Below are positions 42,965-52,690 of a stretch of DNA of 64,000 bases, piece by piece. The notes below the pieces were generated by a model that worked only from the letters and a program-made list of their open reading frames with translations, had not been told where the DNA came from and ran no database searches. The position numbers and the translations under genes are program-made. The stretch comes from Micavibrio_C sp965231165 (GTDB lineage: Bacteria > Pseudomonadota > Alphaproteobacteria > Micavibrionales > Micavibrionaceae): contig OZ246421.1 of NCBI GenBank assembly GCA_965231165.1, positions 744,001 to 808,000 on the forward strand. The letters run 5' to 3'. How positions within the stretch are numbered: position 1 is the first letter of the stretch; the number at the start of each line of letters is the position of its first letter.

Positions 42965-44701
42965 ATGAACAAGGGCAGGATATCCAAACGTAATCTCCTT
43001 GCCCGGTTGCCCCTGGTGGCCGCCGTTGCGTTCGTGTGCTTTCCGCCTGTGGCAAAAGCGCAGCAAGGTAACCCTGAAATCTTTGTCGACATGAGTGTAC
43101 TGCAAGGTCTGGGCCCAGCACCAAATCAGCCGCAGCAGCCTGTAAAATTAAGGCCGCCCGCACCAAAACCACCTGCTTCGACACAGCCACAACTGATTGC
43201 GCCTGTAACGCAGACACAAGCTGTGCCTGCCTACTCACCGCCGCCAAAACCGGCAGTGCCTCCGGTAAAAGAAAAGACTTATGTCAGCAAAGCGCCGGAA
43301 ATGCCTGCCGAGGAGGTTCGCCGTGTGATCAGTTCGCCGCAACAACCCGCGACTGCACCACTTAAATCGGAACCACCGCCGCCCGTGATACAGAAAGCTG
43401 TTGCCGTAAAAGAGCCCGTGGCTATACCGCCTATTCCGGTTATTGAGAATGCCCAAACCGCCGCCGCACCTGTGCCAACGCCTGAACCAGTTGCGTTCCC
43501 CATAAAGACGAAGGTGCGCACGGAGATTACAGACCCGGCCGCGACGGCATCATCTCGCCCGGTTCCCGTTCGCAGCGGGATTGCGGGCAATCTGAACGAC
43601 ACAGTTCTGTCACGCCCCGCGCCCGATTTCGATCCGACGACAACACCTGAAGCGACCGACAGCATTCCGGTGCGCGATCTGACGGAAGAACCTGAAAGTG
43701 CCACAACAACTGAGCCTGTAAAAAAGCTGGCCTCTGTTAAACCCACTGTTGTCCCAGGTCGTAAACCGTCTATACCGCAAGAACAGGCTCCGGAGAAAAT
43801 TGCTGATACCAGTACGCCCGCAGTCGTGCCGCCACACCGTCCCGAAGTGCAAAAAGCGCCCCCTGAGCTTGTTGCAGAACTGCGCGCTCGGGAAGCAGCC
43901 AAACTTGAAGCGGCAGCAACAAATGCACCGAGTGTTGATCTGGCCGATCCGCCACCACCACCGGGGCCGCGTGGCAAAAAGAATATGCCCGCTGTGGCAA
44001 AGGCACCTGTAGAGTCCGAGAAGCTTGCAGAACAGCTGATCAAACTGCCAGCGAACAGCGATCCGCTGCTTGATAGGCTGGTGGAGAAAGACAAACAAGA
44101 TTTAGTAGCCACCATCGAGTCCATGGTAGCGGCACGTGAAGACGGCAAACCGCTACCGGAAAGCAAAAAATCGCCCCGTGAGCAAGGCAGCAACATCGTC
44201 AAGGCAGAGCCGATGCAGCGGCCCTATAACGTATACAGACCCAAAAAGAACAGTAACGAGGATGAGCCCCTTCTCCCCGGGCCTGAAGAAACAAAAGTTG
44301 CAGCTGTAGAGGAAGCGCCACCTGCCTCTGATGTTGTAACGCCACGTCCGCCGCCGCCGAGCAATCAGGATGAACAGGCTTATGTCAGTGTTCCTTTCTC
44401 GGCAGGACTAACCGAGGTCGATGCTAAAATCACGAGCGAGATTGAATCGCGCCTGCTGCCAATGCTGAATGATAATCCCGGCTGGAAACTGCAAATTCAG
44501 GCCTTTGCCAGCCCGGTGAAGGATGGAGTCAGCAGTGCCCGCAAGGCCTCGCTGGCTCGCGCCATGTCAGTCAGGACTTACCTGCTGAGTAAGGGCATAG
44601 AAGCCACCCGTATGGATATCCGTGCACTGGGCGCCGAAAGTGACCGCGACCCGATGGACAGGGTCGACCTGATCGTTTTTGATCCGGCGAAAAAAGGGTG
44701 A
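42965..44701 (+). CDS. Proline-rich OmpA-domain protein
   Basis: A 578-aa protein: signal peptide (cleavage near AKAQ), then about 430 residues rich in P, A, E and K with PPAPKP and PPPP runs, then an OmpA-like domain (about 480-575, from LLPMLNDNPGWKLQIQAF) that would bind peptidoglycan. The linker could span the periplasm. An antisense frame of 307 codons exists in the proline-rich part but is a by-product of its composition. Start ATG 42965; TTG 42962 is weaker. Confidence 0.88.
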   Translation: MNKGRISKRNLLARLPLVAAVAFVCFPPVAKAQQGNPEIFVDMSVLQGLGPAPNQPQQPVKLRPPAPKPPASTQPQLIAPVTQTQAVPAYSPPPKPAVPPVKEKTYVSKAPEMPAEEVRRVISSPQQPATAPLKSEPPPPVIQKAVAVKEPVAIPPIPVIENAQTAAAPVPTPEPVAFPIKTKVRTEITDPAATASSRPVPVRSGIAGNLNDTVLSRPAPDFDPTTTPEATDSIPVRDLTEEPESATTTEPVKKLASVKPTVVPGRKPSIPQEQAPEKIADTSTPAVVPPHRPEVQKAPPELVAELRAREAAKLEAAATNAPSVDLADPPPPPGPRGKKNMPAVAKAPVESEKLAEQLIKLPANSDPLLDRLVEKDKQDLVATIESMVAAREDGKPLPESKKSPREQGSNIVKAEPMQRPYNVYRPKKNSNEDEPLLPGPEETKVAAVEEAPPASDVVTPRPPPPSNQDEQAYVSVPFSAGLTEVDAKITSEIESRLLPMLNDNPGWKLQIQAFASPVKDGVSSARKASLARAMSVRTYLLSKGIEATRMDIRALGAESDRDPMDRVDLIVFDPAKKG

Positions 44702-44761
44702 TTTGACGGAATAATTCTATTCAGCTAACGTCAGTCAGCAACTTCAGCAAAGAGATATACT

Positions 44762-45184
44762 ATGACAGCAGACACCCCAAAAAGCAGCCGAGAAGCCTTC
44801 AACGAGCGGACGGAATTCACATTGGATCGGCTCGATTACCGTCTGCGCCGCGATCCTCTTACCATTATGCCTGTGCTGGCGCTGGCCCGCGATGCGGATG
44901 GCCTGACCAAACATGAAGACCGCGTACGCGCCGTCGAACTGCTGACTCCCTACATTTTTGAAAACACTACAGTCGGCCCTGCTGTATTCAGGGGTTGGGA
45001 TCTTCTGGTGCGCAAGATTGCAGAACAGGATCTTGTCGCTGGCTATAGGCTGGCTAGCGACAGTTATAACAAACTGCAGGGTGGCGAGCAGATACACCGT
45101 GGCGTCGCGAAACTTTTCAGCGATATCAGCGGCATATGGGAAACCAACCGCCAGCGCGCCCTGCTGCGGTACGAAAACGACTAA
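44762..45184 (+). CDS. Hypothetical protein
   Basis: A 140-aa, highly charged, mostly helical soluble protein (REAFNERTEFTLDRLDYRLRR at the start). AGAGA lies before the ATG. It lies 61 bases after the OmpA-like gene and before a terminator. No family recognised. Confidence 0.65.
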   Translation: MTADTPKSSREAFNERTEFTLDRLDYRLRRDPLTIMPVLALARDADGLTKHEDRVRAVELLTPYIFENTTVGPAVFRGWDLLVRKIAEQDLVAGYRLASDSYNKLQGGEQIHRGVAKLFSDISGIWETNRQRALLRYEND

Positions 45185-45230
45185 AATCCCCTGTTTTCCG
45201 CCCCCAATCACTTACAGCTAAATGTGGATA

Positions 45231-45257
45231 AAAACCCTGAAACATCAGGGTTTTATT
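45231..45257 (+). terminator. Intrinsic terminator
   Basis: AAAACCCTGA and TCAGGGTTTT form a 10-bp stem around AACA. It ends the suhB-OmpA-140aa run before the dsbA promoter region. The 168-bp gap 45185-45352 otherwise shows an A+T-rich stretch with a possible promoter (TTGACC near 45285). Confidence 0.7.
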
Positions 45258-45352
45258 GACTTGCGGGCGTTTTTTATTGATTTTTGACCTACAGCTCATT
45301 ACTGATGTGGTTCACCCTTTTGTCATATTAATATGGCGGAGCAGGATATAGG

Positions 45353-46057
45353 ATGCGTAAAGGTTTGATTGGCCTTTTGGCCCTTACAGTCGTCGTCTTT
45401 GTTGGCCTTTATGCGGGCGCTAGTTTGAAAAAATCCAGCGCTGTGGACGCGAATGGTATTCAGCCTGCGGCCAGCGCTGAAGCCTCTGTTCAAGCTGAAG
45501 AATCCAAACCCGCCGCTACCGCATATAAAACCTATGCCATGGGCAATCCCGACGCCCCGGTGAAGGTCAAGGAATATGCGTCTTTAAGCTGCCCGCACTG
45601 CGCCGCGTTCCACACAGATACCCTGCCGCAGGTCAAGAAAGAGCTGATCGATACCGGCAAGGTCTATTTTGAATTCATCAATTTCCCGCTGAACGCGTCC
45701 GCTATGGATGGCGCGCTGATCGCCCTGTGCATGCCGGAAGAACGTTATAACCAGTTTATTTCCTTCCTGTTCGAACAACAGCAGACATGGGCGTTTGATC
45801 AGAATTACCGCCAGATACTGAAGCAGAATGCCAAGCTGCTGGGCGCTTCGGAAGAAAAGCTGGATGCCTGTCTGGCCGATGAGAAGAAAAAGGCCGACAT
45901 TGTCACCAGTATGCAGGCCGCACAGGAAAAATACGATATCAAATCAACGCCATCCTTTGTCATCAACGACAAGGAAACACTCTCCGGTGAAATGAGCTTT
46001 GATGAATTCAAGAAGAAAATAGAAGCGCATCTGCCGCAGGAGAAGGTTGCACAATAA
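45353..46057 (+). CDS. DsbA-family thiol oxidoreductase
   Basis: A 234-aa protein with an N-terminal anchor or signal (residues 5-25), a thioredoxin fold with the redox site SCPHCAAF, and the cis-proline segment STPSFVIND. It would make or exchange disulfides in the periplasm. It is followed one base after its stop by smc, the usual neighbour. Confidence 0.92.
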   Translation: MRKGLIGLLALTVVVFVGLYAGASLKKSSAVDANGIQPAASAEASVQAEESKPAATAYKTYAMGNPDAPVKVKEYASLSCPHCAAFHTDTLPQVKKELIDTGKVYFEFINFPLNASAMDGALIALCMPEERYNQFISFLFEQQQTWAFDQNYRQILKQNAKLLGASEEKLDACLADEKKKADIVTSMQAAQEKYDIKSTPSFVINDKETLSGEMSFDEFKKKIEAHLPQEKVAQ

Positions 46058-46058
46058 C

Positions 46059-49000
46059 ATGATCCAGTTTTCCAAACTTCGCCTGAACGGTTTTAAATCT
46101 TTCGTCGACAAGACAGACCTTGATATCAGTCAGGGTCTGACAGGCATTGTCGGCCCGAACGGTTGCGGTAAATCGAACCTCGTCGAGGCGTTGCGCTGGA
46201 GCATGGGTGAAACATCGTCCAAGCGTATGCGTGGCGGCTCCGGCAGCATGGAAGATGTGATTTTCAACGGCACTGAAAAGCGCCCTGCCCGTAACTTTGC
46301 CGAAGTCACGGTCATTCTCGATAACACCGCCCACACCGCACCGGCGATGTTCAATGAACTGGAAGAAATTGAAGTTGTGCGCCGTATTGAGCGCGAAAAA
46401 GGTTCCGATTATAAAATCAGTGGTAAATCCGTCCGCGCCCGCGATGTTCAGTTGCTGTATGCAGACCTGATGTCCGGTGCTGGTTCGCCGTACCTTGTTT
46501 CCCAAGGCAAAGTGACGACGATGATTCAGGCCAAGCCTGTTGATCGCCGTATGATCCTTGAAGAGGCCGCTGGTATTACCGGCCTGTATGCCCGTCGCCA
46601 CGAGGCTGAACTGCGTTTACGCGCCGCTGACAACAACCTGAAACGTCTCGACGATATCGTCGGCGGCATGGAAGGACGTCTGCAGGAACTAAAGAAACAA
46701 GCCCGTCAGGCTGCCAAGTATCGCAACCTGAGCGCCCAGATCCGTCAACTGGAAGTTATGATCGGCACGATGGAATGGCGCCGTGCTTCCGAACGTCTGC
46801 ATGAGATTAAAGGCAGCTTTGACGAAATTGAAAGCAAGGTTGCCGAGCGCATGCTCACGGTCAGCCAGTTGACCCGCACACAAAACACCCAATCCGCCGA
46901 CCTGCCCGATCTGCGTCAGCAGGATGCCGAATTTGGCGCACGGCTGCAGGTACAAAAACTGGCGCTGCAACGTCTGGAAGATGAGGCTCTGCGTATTGAG
47001 GCGACTGTAGAAGAAGCCAAAAACCTGCTGGAAGTTACGACCGCTGACCGCGCCCACGAAGACGAAAGCCTGACAGAGAACACCGCCGTTCTGGAACGCA
47101 TTGAGTCCGAAGAGGCCACATTGCGCGCCGGTGAAGAAAATCAGGAGCGCGAGATTGCCCTGCGCCAGACCACCCGCGATGAAATTCAGGTCGAAGTCGA
47201 TCAGCTTGAGACTGAATTTACGACGCTGATGCAGGCTGCGGCTTCCGACAAAGCTAAGCGCGAAGGCCTTGAGCAGCAGATTGCAACCGACCAAGGCCGT
47301 ATGGATGCCGTAAAATCCCGCCTTGCCAATGTCCGTCAGTCACTGGAAGTCAAAAAGGCCGATAGCGGTCAGGATGAAGCGATTGCGAAACTGCGCACCG
47401 AGATTGAAACGCTGGAAACGGAAACCGAGTCCCTGCGCAACAAGATCGACACGCTGGAAAACGCGATTACGGACGCCCGCGCCAAGCGCGAGGAAGCCCG
47501 TGAAACCGTTCAGTTGCGCTCGACCGAGAAATCACGCCTTGAGGCCGAAGTGCGGACACTGGGTTCTGTCCTTGAAATGTATTCCGAAGACGGTTTCCGT
47601 GCCGTTCTCGAAGACGTTCAGGCTGATGAAGGTTTTGAAACCGCGCTCTCCCGCGCTCTGGGTGACACGCTGACCGCCTCGACGGATGAAGGCGCGCCGA
47701 TTGTCTGGACGGAAAGCAATGTGACCATTGCCGATCTGCCGTCCCTGCCCTATGGCGCAACGACACTGGAACCGCATGTAAAGGCGCCGTCAGCCCTGAA
47801 ACTGGCTTTGAGCCAGATCGGTGTTGTCGATAGCGCTGAACAAGGCAAGGAACTGGCGCGCCAGTTGAAAGTCGGCCAGTCGCTGGTTTCGCGTGAAGGC
47901 GCTTACTGGCGTTGGGACGGTCTGCATATCAAGGCCGAAGCCGCCGACCGCCACGCGATCCAGTTGAAACAGAAAAACCAGCTTGCCGACCTGCAGGCAC
48001 GTCTGCCGGGCGTTGAGCAAGCGTTGGAAGCTGCCCGTGTCATCCTGAATGATGCGGAAACCGTCCTTTCCACCGCACAGGAACAACTGAAAGAAGCGCG
48101 CAGCCTGCAAAGTCAGGCTGAATACGCGCTGCGTGAACGCCGTATCAACCTGAACCGCTCGGTTGAGGCGCAAGCTTCACGTCAGGCGGAACTGGGCCGT
48201 CTGGAAGAAGCGCTGACCATTGCTGAAACCGATATTCATAACCTTGAAGACGCGATTACCGTCAACCGCAAGGAACTGGAGGCGTTTGATGACGCTACAC
48301 TGGCCGAACGCCAACAGAAGGTTGATGGCGCCCGCGAACGTCTGACCATCGCCCGCACGAAATTGCAGGAAGCCATCAGCGACCTTGAAATCGTGCGTCA
48401 GGACCAAAACCGCCGTAAAGGCCGTCTGCATGCGATTGCCGATGAACGCGTCAATCTGGCCAACCGTTGCATCCGTGCGAAGGAACGTCTGCGCGAATTG
48501 AATGAGCGTCAGGAACAACTCTCGGCCAAGATCGCCGAACTGGTTGAGCGCCCCGGTGAAATCCGCAAGGACAGCGAAGGCCTGCTGAGTATTATTTCAG
48601 AAATCGAAGCTGAGAAATCAGTGGTTTCCGATAAGCTGACCACGCTGGAAGCCGAACTGAACGATACCAATAAAGGCCTGAAGGAAGCGGAAGCGGCCTT
48701 AAGCGAAGTGCGTGAAGCACGCGCCCATGCGATGGCAACCATTTCCGAACGCCAGACGCATCTTGAAGACGTGAAGACGCATATTCAGGAGCAATTCAGC
48801 ATGTCGCCGGAGGAACTTTCCGCCGAGGCCGCGCTTGATCCTGAAAATCTGCCGAACCTTGAAGAGATCAAATCCCAACGCGAAAAAGACGTTCGTTCCC
48901 GTGATCTGATTGGTGCCGTTAATCTGCGCGCCGATCAGGAAGCTGAAGAGATGGAAAAAGAACTTTCCACGATCTTCACCGAACGCGACGACCTGATGCA

Positions 49001-49535
49001 GGCCATTTCAGAACTGCGCAACGGCATCCAGATGCTGAACAAGGAAGCGCGTGAACGTCTTGTGAAAGCCTTCGATGACGTGAACCACCATTTCAAGGAC
49101 ATGTTCACCCGCCTGTTCAAGGGCGGCAAGGCACACCTGCAGATGATCGATTCCGATGATCCGCTGGAAGCTGGCCTTGAAATTTTCGCACAGCCGCCGG
49201 GTAAAGCGCTGCAATCACTCTCCCTGCTTTCGGGTGGCGAGCAGACATTGACAGCCGTGGCGTTGATTTTCGCGATGTTCCTGACCAACCCCGCACCGAT
49301 CTGTGTGCTGGACGAGGTTGACGCTCCGCTGGATGATGCCAACGTGGACCGTTTCTGCGACGTGTTGCAGGAATTCGCCGCCCGTGGCGAAACACGCTTC
49401 CTGGTCATCACCCACCACCGCCTGACGATGGCGCGTATGGACCGCCTGTACGGCGTGACCATGACTGAGCGCGGCGTTTCACAATTGGTATCCGTGGATA
49501 TGAACCAGCAGCTGGACTTCCTAGAAGCGGCCTGA
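46059..49535 (+). CDS. smc: Chromosome segregation ATPase SMC
   Basis: A 1158-aa SMC protein. Walker A is GPNGCGKSN, the coiled coils run about 165-480 and 650-990, the hinge lies near 500-640, the signature motif is LLSGGEQTL and Walker B is CVLDEVDAPLDD. It folds and separates chromosomes with ScpA/ScpB. I chose ATG 46059, next to the dsbA stop; a TTG at 46047 overlaps that gene. Confidence 0.97.
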   Translation: MIQFSKLRLNGFKSFVDKTDLDISQGLTGIVGPNGCGKSNLVEALRWSMGETSSKRMRGGSGSMEDVIFNGTEKRPARNFAEVTVILDNTAHTAPAMFNELEEIEVVRRIEREKGSDYKISGKSVRARDVQLLYADLMSGAGSPYLVSQGKVTTMIQAKPVDRRMILEEAAGITGLYARRHEAELRLRAADNNLKRLDDIVGGMEGRLQELKKQARQAAKYRNLSAQIRQLEVMIGTMEWRRASERLHEIKGSFDEIESKVAERMLTVSQLTRTQNTQSADLPDLRQQDAEFGARLQVQKLALQRLEDEALRIEATVEEAKNLLEVTTADRAHEDESLTENTAVLERIESEEATLRAGEENQEREIALRQTTRDEIQVEVDQLETEFTTLMQAAASDKAKREGLEQQIATDQGRMDAVKSRLANVRQSLEVKKADSGQDEAIAKLRTEIETLETETESLRNKIDTLENAITDARAKREEARETVQLRSTEKSRLEAEVRTLGSVLEMYSEDGFRAVLEDVQADEGFETALSRALGDTLTASTDEGAPIVWTESNVTIADLPSLPYGATTLEPHVKAPSALKLALSQIGVVDSAEQGKELARQLKVGQSLVSREGAYWRWDGLHIKAEAADRHAIQLKQKNQLADLQARLPGVEQALEAARVILNDAETVLSTAQEQLKEARSLQSQAEYALRERRINLNRSVEAQASRQAELGRLEEALTIAETDIHNLEDAITVNRKELEAFDDATLAERQQKVDGARERLTIARTKLQEAISDLEIVRQDQNRRKGRLHAIADERVNLANRCIRAKERLRELNERQEQLSAKIAELVERPGEIRKDSEGLLSIISEIEAEKSVVSDKLTTLEAELNDTNKGLKEAEAALSEVREARAHAMATISERQTHLEDVKTHIQEQFSMSPEELSAEAALDPENLPNLEEIKSQREKDVRSRDLIGAVNLRADQEAEEMEKELSTIFTERDDLMQAISELRNGIQMLNKEARERLVKAFDDVNHHFKDMFTRLFKGGKAHLQMIDSDDPLEAGLEIFAQPPGKALQSLSLLSGGEQTLTAVALIFAMFLTNPAPICVLDEVDAPLDDANVDRFCDVLQEFAARGETRFLVITHHRLTMARMDRLYGVTMTERGVSQLVSVDMNQQLDFLEAA

Positions 49536-49555
49536 TTGTAAAATGAATACTTAAT

Positions 49556-49588
49556 AAAAAAACCGGGCCTGAAACCCGGTTTTTTTTA
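49556..49588. terminator. Bidirectional intrinsic terminator after smc
   Basis: AAACCGGG and CCCGGTTT make an 8-bp stem with A-run and T-run on the two sides, so it can end smc from the left and the minus-strand hypothetical genes from the right. Confidence 0.9.
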
Positions 49589-49595
49589 TTCCGGT

Positions 49596-50042
49596 TTACA
49601 TCGCCGGTGTCTGGGCAAGCTGTGTTTCCCGCCTGACACATTCGCGATACTCACCCCGAACGGTATTTGATATTTCGCTCAGCGCTGTCACATTAAATTT
49701 TCTCTTTGTTTCTATGCCGCATGCCCAGTAAATATTAGCAAGCATGTCTCGACGATGGCTATCCTCAGCAGGCTTTGCCATGGCCTGCGCCAGATTTTGA
49801 GAAGGCTCCATCAGCATGGACGTTACATCATTACGGTCGATCTGATTTTCCTTTACCGCCTCCTCTTTGTGCTGCCTATCTGCACCGTTCCTATAATAGG
49901 GCGGCATAATGATAACCCGCGCCGGGATGTAAGCAGGCCTGAGAATATTAATGGATGGCCCTGCTGCTGAAGCTGTGTCGATGGCGGCATAGAGAAACGT
50001 CGCCGCTAAAATAAATGCCACATTTTTATGGAGATCAACCAC
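49596..50042 (-). CDS. Secreted hypothetical protein with YWA-GI motif
   Basis: A 148-aa protein with a signal peptide (cleavage near ASAAG). It contains LANIYWACGIETKRKF, very similar to the LAKLYWALGI block of the larger secreted protein at 39422; two or three cysteines could pair. Function unknown. It lies 19 bases after the preceding minus-strand gene. Confidence 0.7.
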   Translation of the reverse strand: MVDLHKNVAFILAATFLYAAIDTASAAGPSINILRPAYIPARVIIMPPYYRNGADRQHKEEAVKENQIDRNDVTSMLMEPSQNLAQAMAKPAEDSHRRDMLANIYWACGIETKRKFNVTALSEISNTVRGEYRECVRRETQLAQTPAM

Positions 50043-50061
50043 TAGATCGCTTCCTTTAATG

Positions 50062-50694
50062 CTATTGAAGTCTCAGTTTAGGAGTGTGCCTGCCATTTTC
50101 CGATAGCAGAAATTGTAGTGCTGCTTGATAAGCCGCGGCCGTACCCAGGTATCTTTCCAGTAGGCGCGGGTGGGCAGCGGAACGCGGATCGTCCAGAATT
50201 TCCTGCTTATCGTCCTTACGGATATAAATCATATCACGGCGCATCTCTCTGTTATCCTTGTCAAGAAACCAGTTGCGGAATCCATCTTTATTTGCCGGAT
50301 CGTTTGCTTCGAACATGACCTGTTCCAGTGACACTATATCCAGCGCCATGCGAATCTGGTGCGTATCGTCGGTATTGAGGCCCTGACGCTGGTCATCAGC
50401 CATTTTCCTGAGATGTTCGTTATAGCGGGTGGCCAGATGCGCCGTATCATCCAGTTCGAACATCGCGCCGAATTGCAGGATGGCGAAAGCTTTCAGCGCT
50501 TCCTTCTCCTCCACTGGACGATCAATGCAGTCATCAATAACCGCGCCTGCGCGTTCACCAAATTTGACAAAGTCCGGCGGTATCCAGCCATCTTCATGGC
50601 GCTGGCGCATGACTTCATAATCAGCAAGCGCCTTTTGGGTAAAGCTTTGTTCCGCGCCCGCTTTGGCAAAAGCGTCTGTTGTATTATCAGTCAT
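50062..50694 (-). CDS. Hypothetical protein
   Basis: A 210-aa, acidic, mostly helical soluble protein (e.g. IDRPVEEKEALKAFAILQF and RRDMIYIRKDDK). ATG 50694 follows AAGGGGGA; the frame extends upstream to 50775 but without a better start. Its neighbour at 50726 has a similar leader and similar composition. No family recognised. Confidence 0.7.
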   Translation of the reverse strand: MTDNTTDAFAKAGAEQSFTQKALADYEVMRQRHEDGWIPPDFVKFGERAGAVIDDCIDRPVEEKEALKAFAILQFGAMFELDDTAHLATRYNEHLRKMADDQRQGLNTDDTHQIRMALDIVSLEQVMFEANDPANKDGFRNWFLDKDNREMRRDMIYIRKDDKQEILDDPRSAAHPRLLERYLGTAAAYQAALQFLLSENGRHTPKLRLQ

Positions 50695-50725
50695 TATATC
50701 CCCCTTAACTGGATATCGCCGCTTC

Positions 50726-51181
50726 CTATTCAGGACGCAGCATGTTTTTGAATGAAGAAGCGGTTGGCGTTTCAAAAGCCTTTACGGTGTCTTCCAGCAC
50801 CACTTTCAGGTGCTTCAGCAAAGCTGAATTATTGAATCTCTCGGTATTCTGCTTTTGCAGGGTAGATAAAGCCTGCAGGCGCGTCCGTGCGCTGCTCAGG
50901 CGGCTGTGGCCGGATTCCCCGGTTCTTGCCAGATAATCATCACGGGAGTCAGGCTTGCTGATTTCAATCAGGTCGAATTCAGCCACCAGAATGTCACGCG
51001 CCATTTTGGCCTGCATTATAAGGGGAGCCGATGGAGAAGCGTCACTACCCAGTCTTTGTAAGATGGGTTGCAGGTCGTTGCGGATAAAATCGATCGCCCG
51101 CTGGGGTACAGCGCTGTTATAAAGATGCCTGCTGGCAGCTTGTAACTCAGAATATAGTGTGTTGCCTGAGTTTTCAGTCAT
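50726..51181 (-). CDS. Hypothetical protein
   Basis: A 151-aa, helical, charged soluble protein. ATG 51181 follows AGGGGA; the frame is open to 51259. The first residues (MTENSGNT) resemble MTDNTTDA of the next gene, but I see no other clear similarity. It lies divergent to atpI. Function unknown. Confidence 0.65.
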   Translation of the reverse strand: MTENSGNTLYSELQAASRHLYNSAVPQRAIDFIRNDLQPILQRLGSDASPSAPLIMQAKMARDILVAEFDLIEISKPDSRDDYLARTGESGHSRLSSARTRLQALSTLQKQNTERFNNSALLKHLKVVLEDTVKAFETPTASSFKNMLRPE

Positions 51182-51273
51182 GGCATATCCCCTGTTTCGT
51201 TTTAATATTTTGAGACATACTAGCAGGGCCTTCGGCCCCGTCAATATATGTAAAAGCAAAAAGTGAGAGACAA

Positions 51274-51630
51274 ATGCCCAACGACCTCGACGACCTTGAA
51301 GCCAAAATCGCCCAGTTCAAGTCCGGCAAAAGCGCGGTTGCCCGGAAGGAAACGGACAAGCTGAAAGAGGCTGAAAACGTTAATACGGGGATTCGGGCGG
51401 GGGCTGAGCTGGTCGTCACTATCGGGGCGGGCGTACTGATCGGCTACGGGCTGGATAGCTGGCTGGGCACCAAGCCGATATTCCTGATTATCTTCCTGTT
51501 GGCCGGGGTTTTTGCCGGTTTTTTCAACATATACAGAATAACGCAGAATATTGGGTCTTCTGTCGGATATGGCAGCTTGCAAAAGGCTGAAAAAGACGCT
51601 AAAAAGGCGCCGGAAAATAAAGACGAATAA
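51274..51630 (+). CDS. atpI: ATP synthase protein I
   Basis: A 118-aa protein with a charged N-terminus, two membrane segments (about 50-67 and 71-90, LIIFLLAGVFAGFFNIY) and a basic lysine-rich end. AtpI helps assemble the c-ring. It is the first gene of the F0 set. The 92-bp gap upstream holds a GC-rich hairpin (GGGCC-TTC-GGCCC) of unknown use. Confidence 0.9.
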   Translation: MPNDLDDLEAKIAQFKSGKSAVARKETDKLKEAENVNTGIRAGAELVVTIGAGVLIGYGLDSWLGTKPIFLIIFLLAGVFAGFFNIYRITQNIGSSVGYGSLQKAEKDAKKAPENKDE

Positions 51631-51656
51631 CTGCGAAAAGCAAGGATTCTCAAAGC

Positions 51657-52403
51657 GTGGCAGACCCTATTCACCAGTTTGTGATCACCCCGATCATTCC
51701 GCTAGAAGTCGCGGGGATCGACCTGTCCTTCACCAATTCCTCCCTGTGGATGATGATTGCCGTGGTTGTGTCCACGGTAACACTGACCATGGCCACCCGC
51801 CGCAAGGCGCTGGTTCCGGGTCGTCTGCAGGCGATGTCGGAAATGCTATATGAATTCGTCGCCAACATGATCCGTGAAAATATCGGGTCGGGTGGCCGCC
51901 AGTATTTCCCGCTCATTTTCACGCTGTTCATGGTTGTCCTGATGGGTAACCTGCTGGGCATGATCCCCTACTCTTTCACCTATACCAGCCACATTATTGT
52001 GACGATGGCGCTGGCGTTGTTGATTTTCTTCACCGTGCTGATTATCGGCGTTGTGAAACACGGCTTGGCATTTTTCAGTTTCCTGGTACCGCCAGGCGTT
52101 CCCGTCTGGCTGTTCCCGTTGATTATTCCCATTGAACTGGTTTCGTTCTTGGCGCGCCCTGTCACGCTTTCCGTCCGTCTGTTCGCCAATATGATGGCGG
52201 GACACCTGATGCTGAAAGTGTTCGCCGGTTTCAGCGTCGGCATGCTCAGCCTTGGTGCTGCGGGCTTTGCCGCCGGTCTGGTGCCTATGTTCTTTAACGT
52301 GATCCTGATCGGGTTTGAATTCCTGATCGCCCTGCTTCACGCTTACGTATTTACCGTCCTTTCATGTATCTACCTGAAAGACACGGTCGAACTTCACCAC
52401 TAA
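51657..52403 (+). CDS. atpB: ATP synthase F0 subunit a
   Basis: A 248-aa membrane protein, GTG start. The essential arginine is in RPVTLSVRLFANMMAGH and the segment ELVSFLARP precedes it; five to six membrane segments. It forms the proton half-channels. It is followed by the c-subunit gene as in most F-type operons. Confidence 0.97.
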   Translation: MADPIHQFVITPIIPLEVAGIDLSFTNSSLWMMIAVVVSTVTLTMATRRKALVPGRLQAMSEMLYEFVANMIRENIGSGGRQYFPLIFTLFMVVLMGNLLGMIPYSFTYTSHIIVTMALALLIFFTVLIIGVVKHGLAFFSFLVPPGVPVWLFPLIIPIELVSFLARPVTLSVRLFANMMAGHLMLKVFAGFSVGMLSLGAAGFAAGLVPMFFNVILIGFEFLIALLHAYVFTVLSCIYLKDTVELHH

Positions 52404-52435
52404 CCACTACTCACTAAAAAGAAGGAAGTAAAACA

Positions 52436-52660
52436 ATGGAACTCGAAGCCGCAAAACTGATCGCCGCCGCACTGGCCCTGATGCCGATTCTGGGCGTTGG
52501 TATTGGTCTGGGTCTGATCTTCTCCTCCTACAACGAAGCTGTAGGCCGTAACCCGGGCGCTCTGGAGCTTCTGGACAAGAAATTCTTCCTGACCTTCGCT
52601 CTGACGGAAGCTCTGGCGATTTTCGCGCTGGTTATCTCTCTCGTTATCCTGTTCGGTTAA
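52436..52660 (+). CDS. atpE: ATP synthase F0 subunit c
   Basis: A 74-aa hairpin of two membrane helices. The glycine-rich N-terminal helix has GVGIGLGLIF and the polar loop RNPG; the proton-binding acid is the glutamate in FALTEALAIF. The lack of a Na+-type pattern fits a proton-driven enzyme. AAGGAAG is well placed before the ATG. Confidence 0.97.
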   Translation: MELEAAKLIAAALALMPILGVGIGLGLIFSSYNEAVGRNPGALELLDKKFFLTFALTEALAIFALVISLVILFG

Positions 52661-52690
52661 TCCGGACACGAAAGTAAGTAAGGCCCTGGT

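Noticed and set aside
43279..44202. Long antisense reading frame of 307 codons
   Set aside because: It is opposite the proline/alanine/glutamate-rich linker of the OmpA-like gene, whose composition makes antisense stops rare; it has no ribosome site and low-complexity serine/glycine content.
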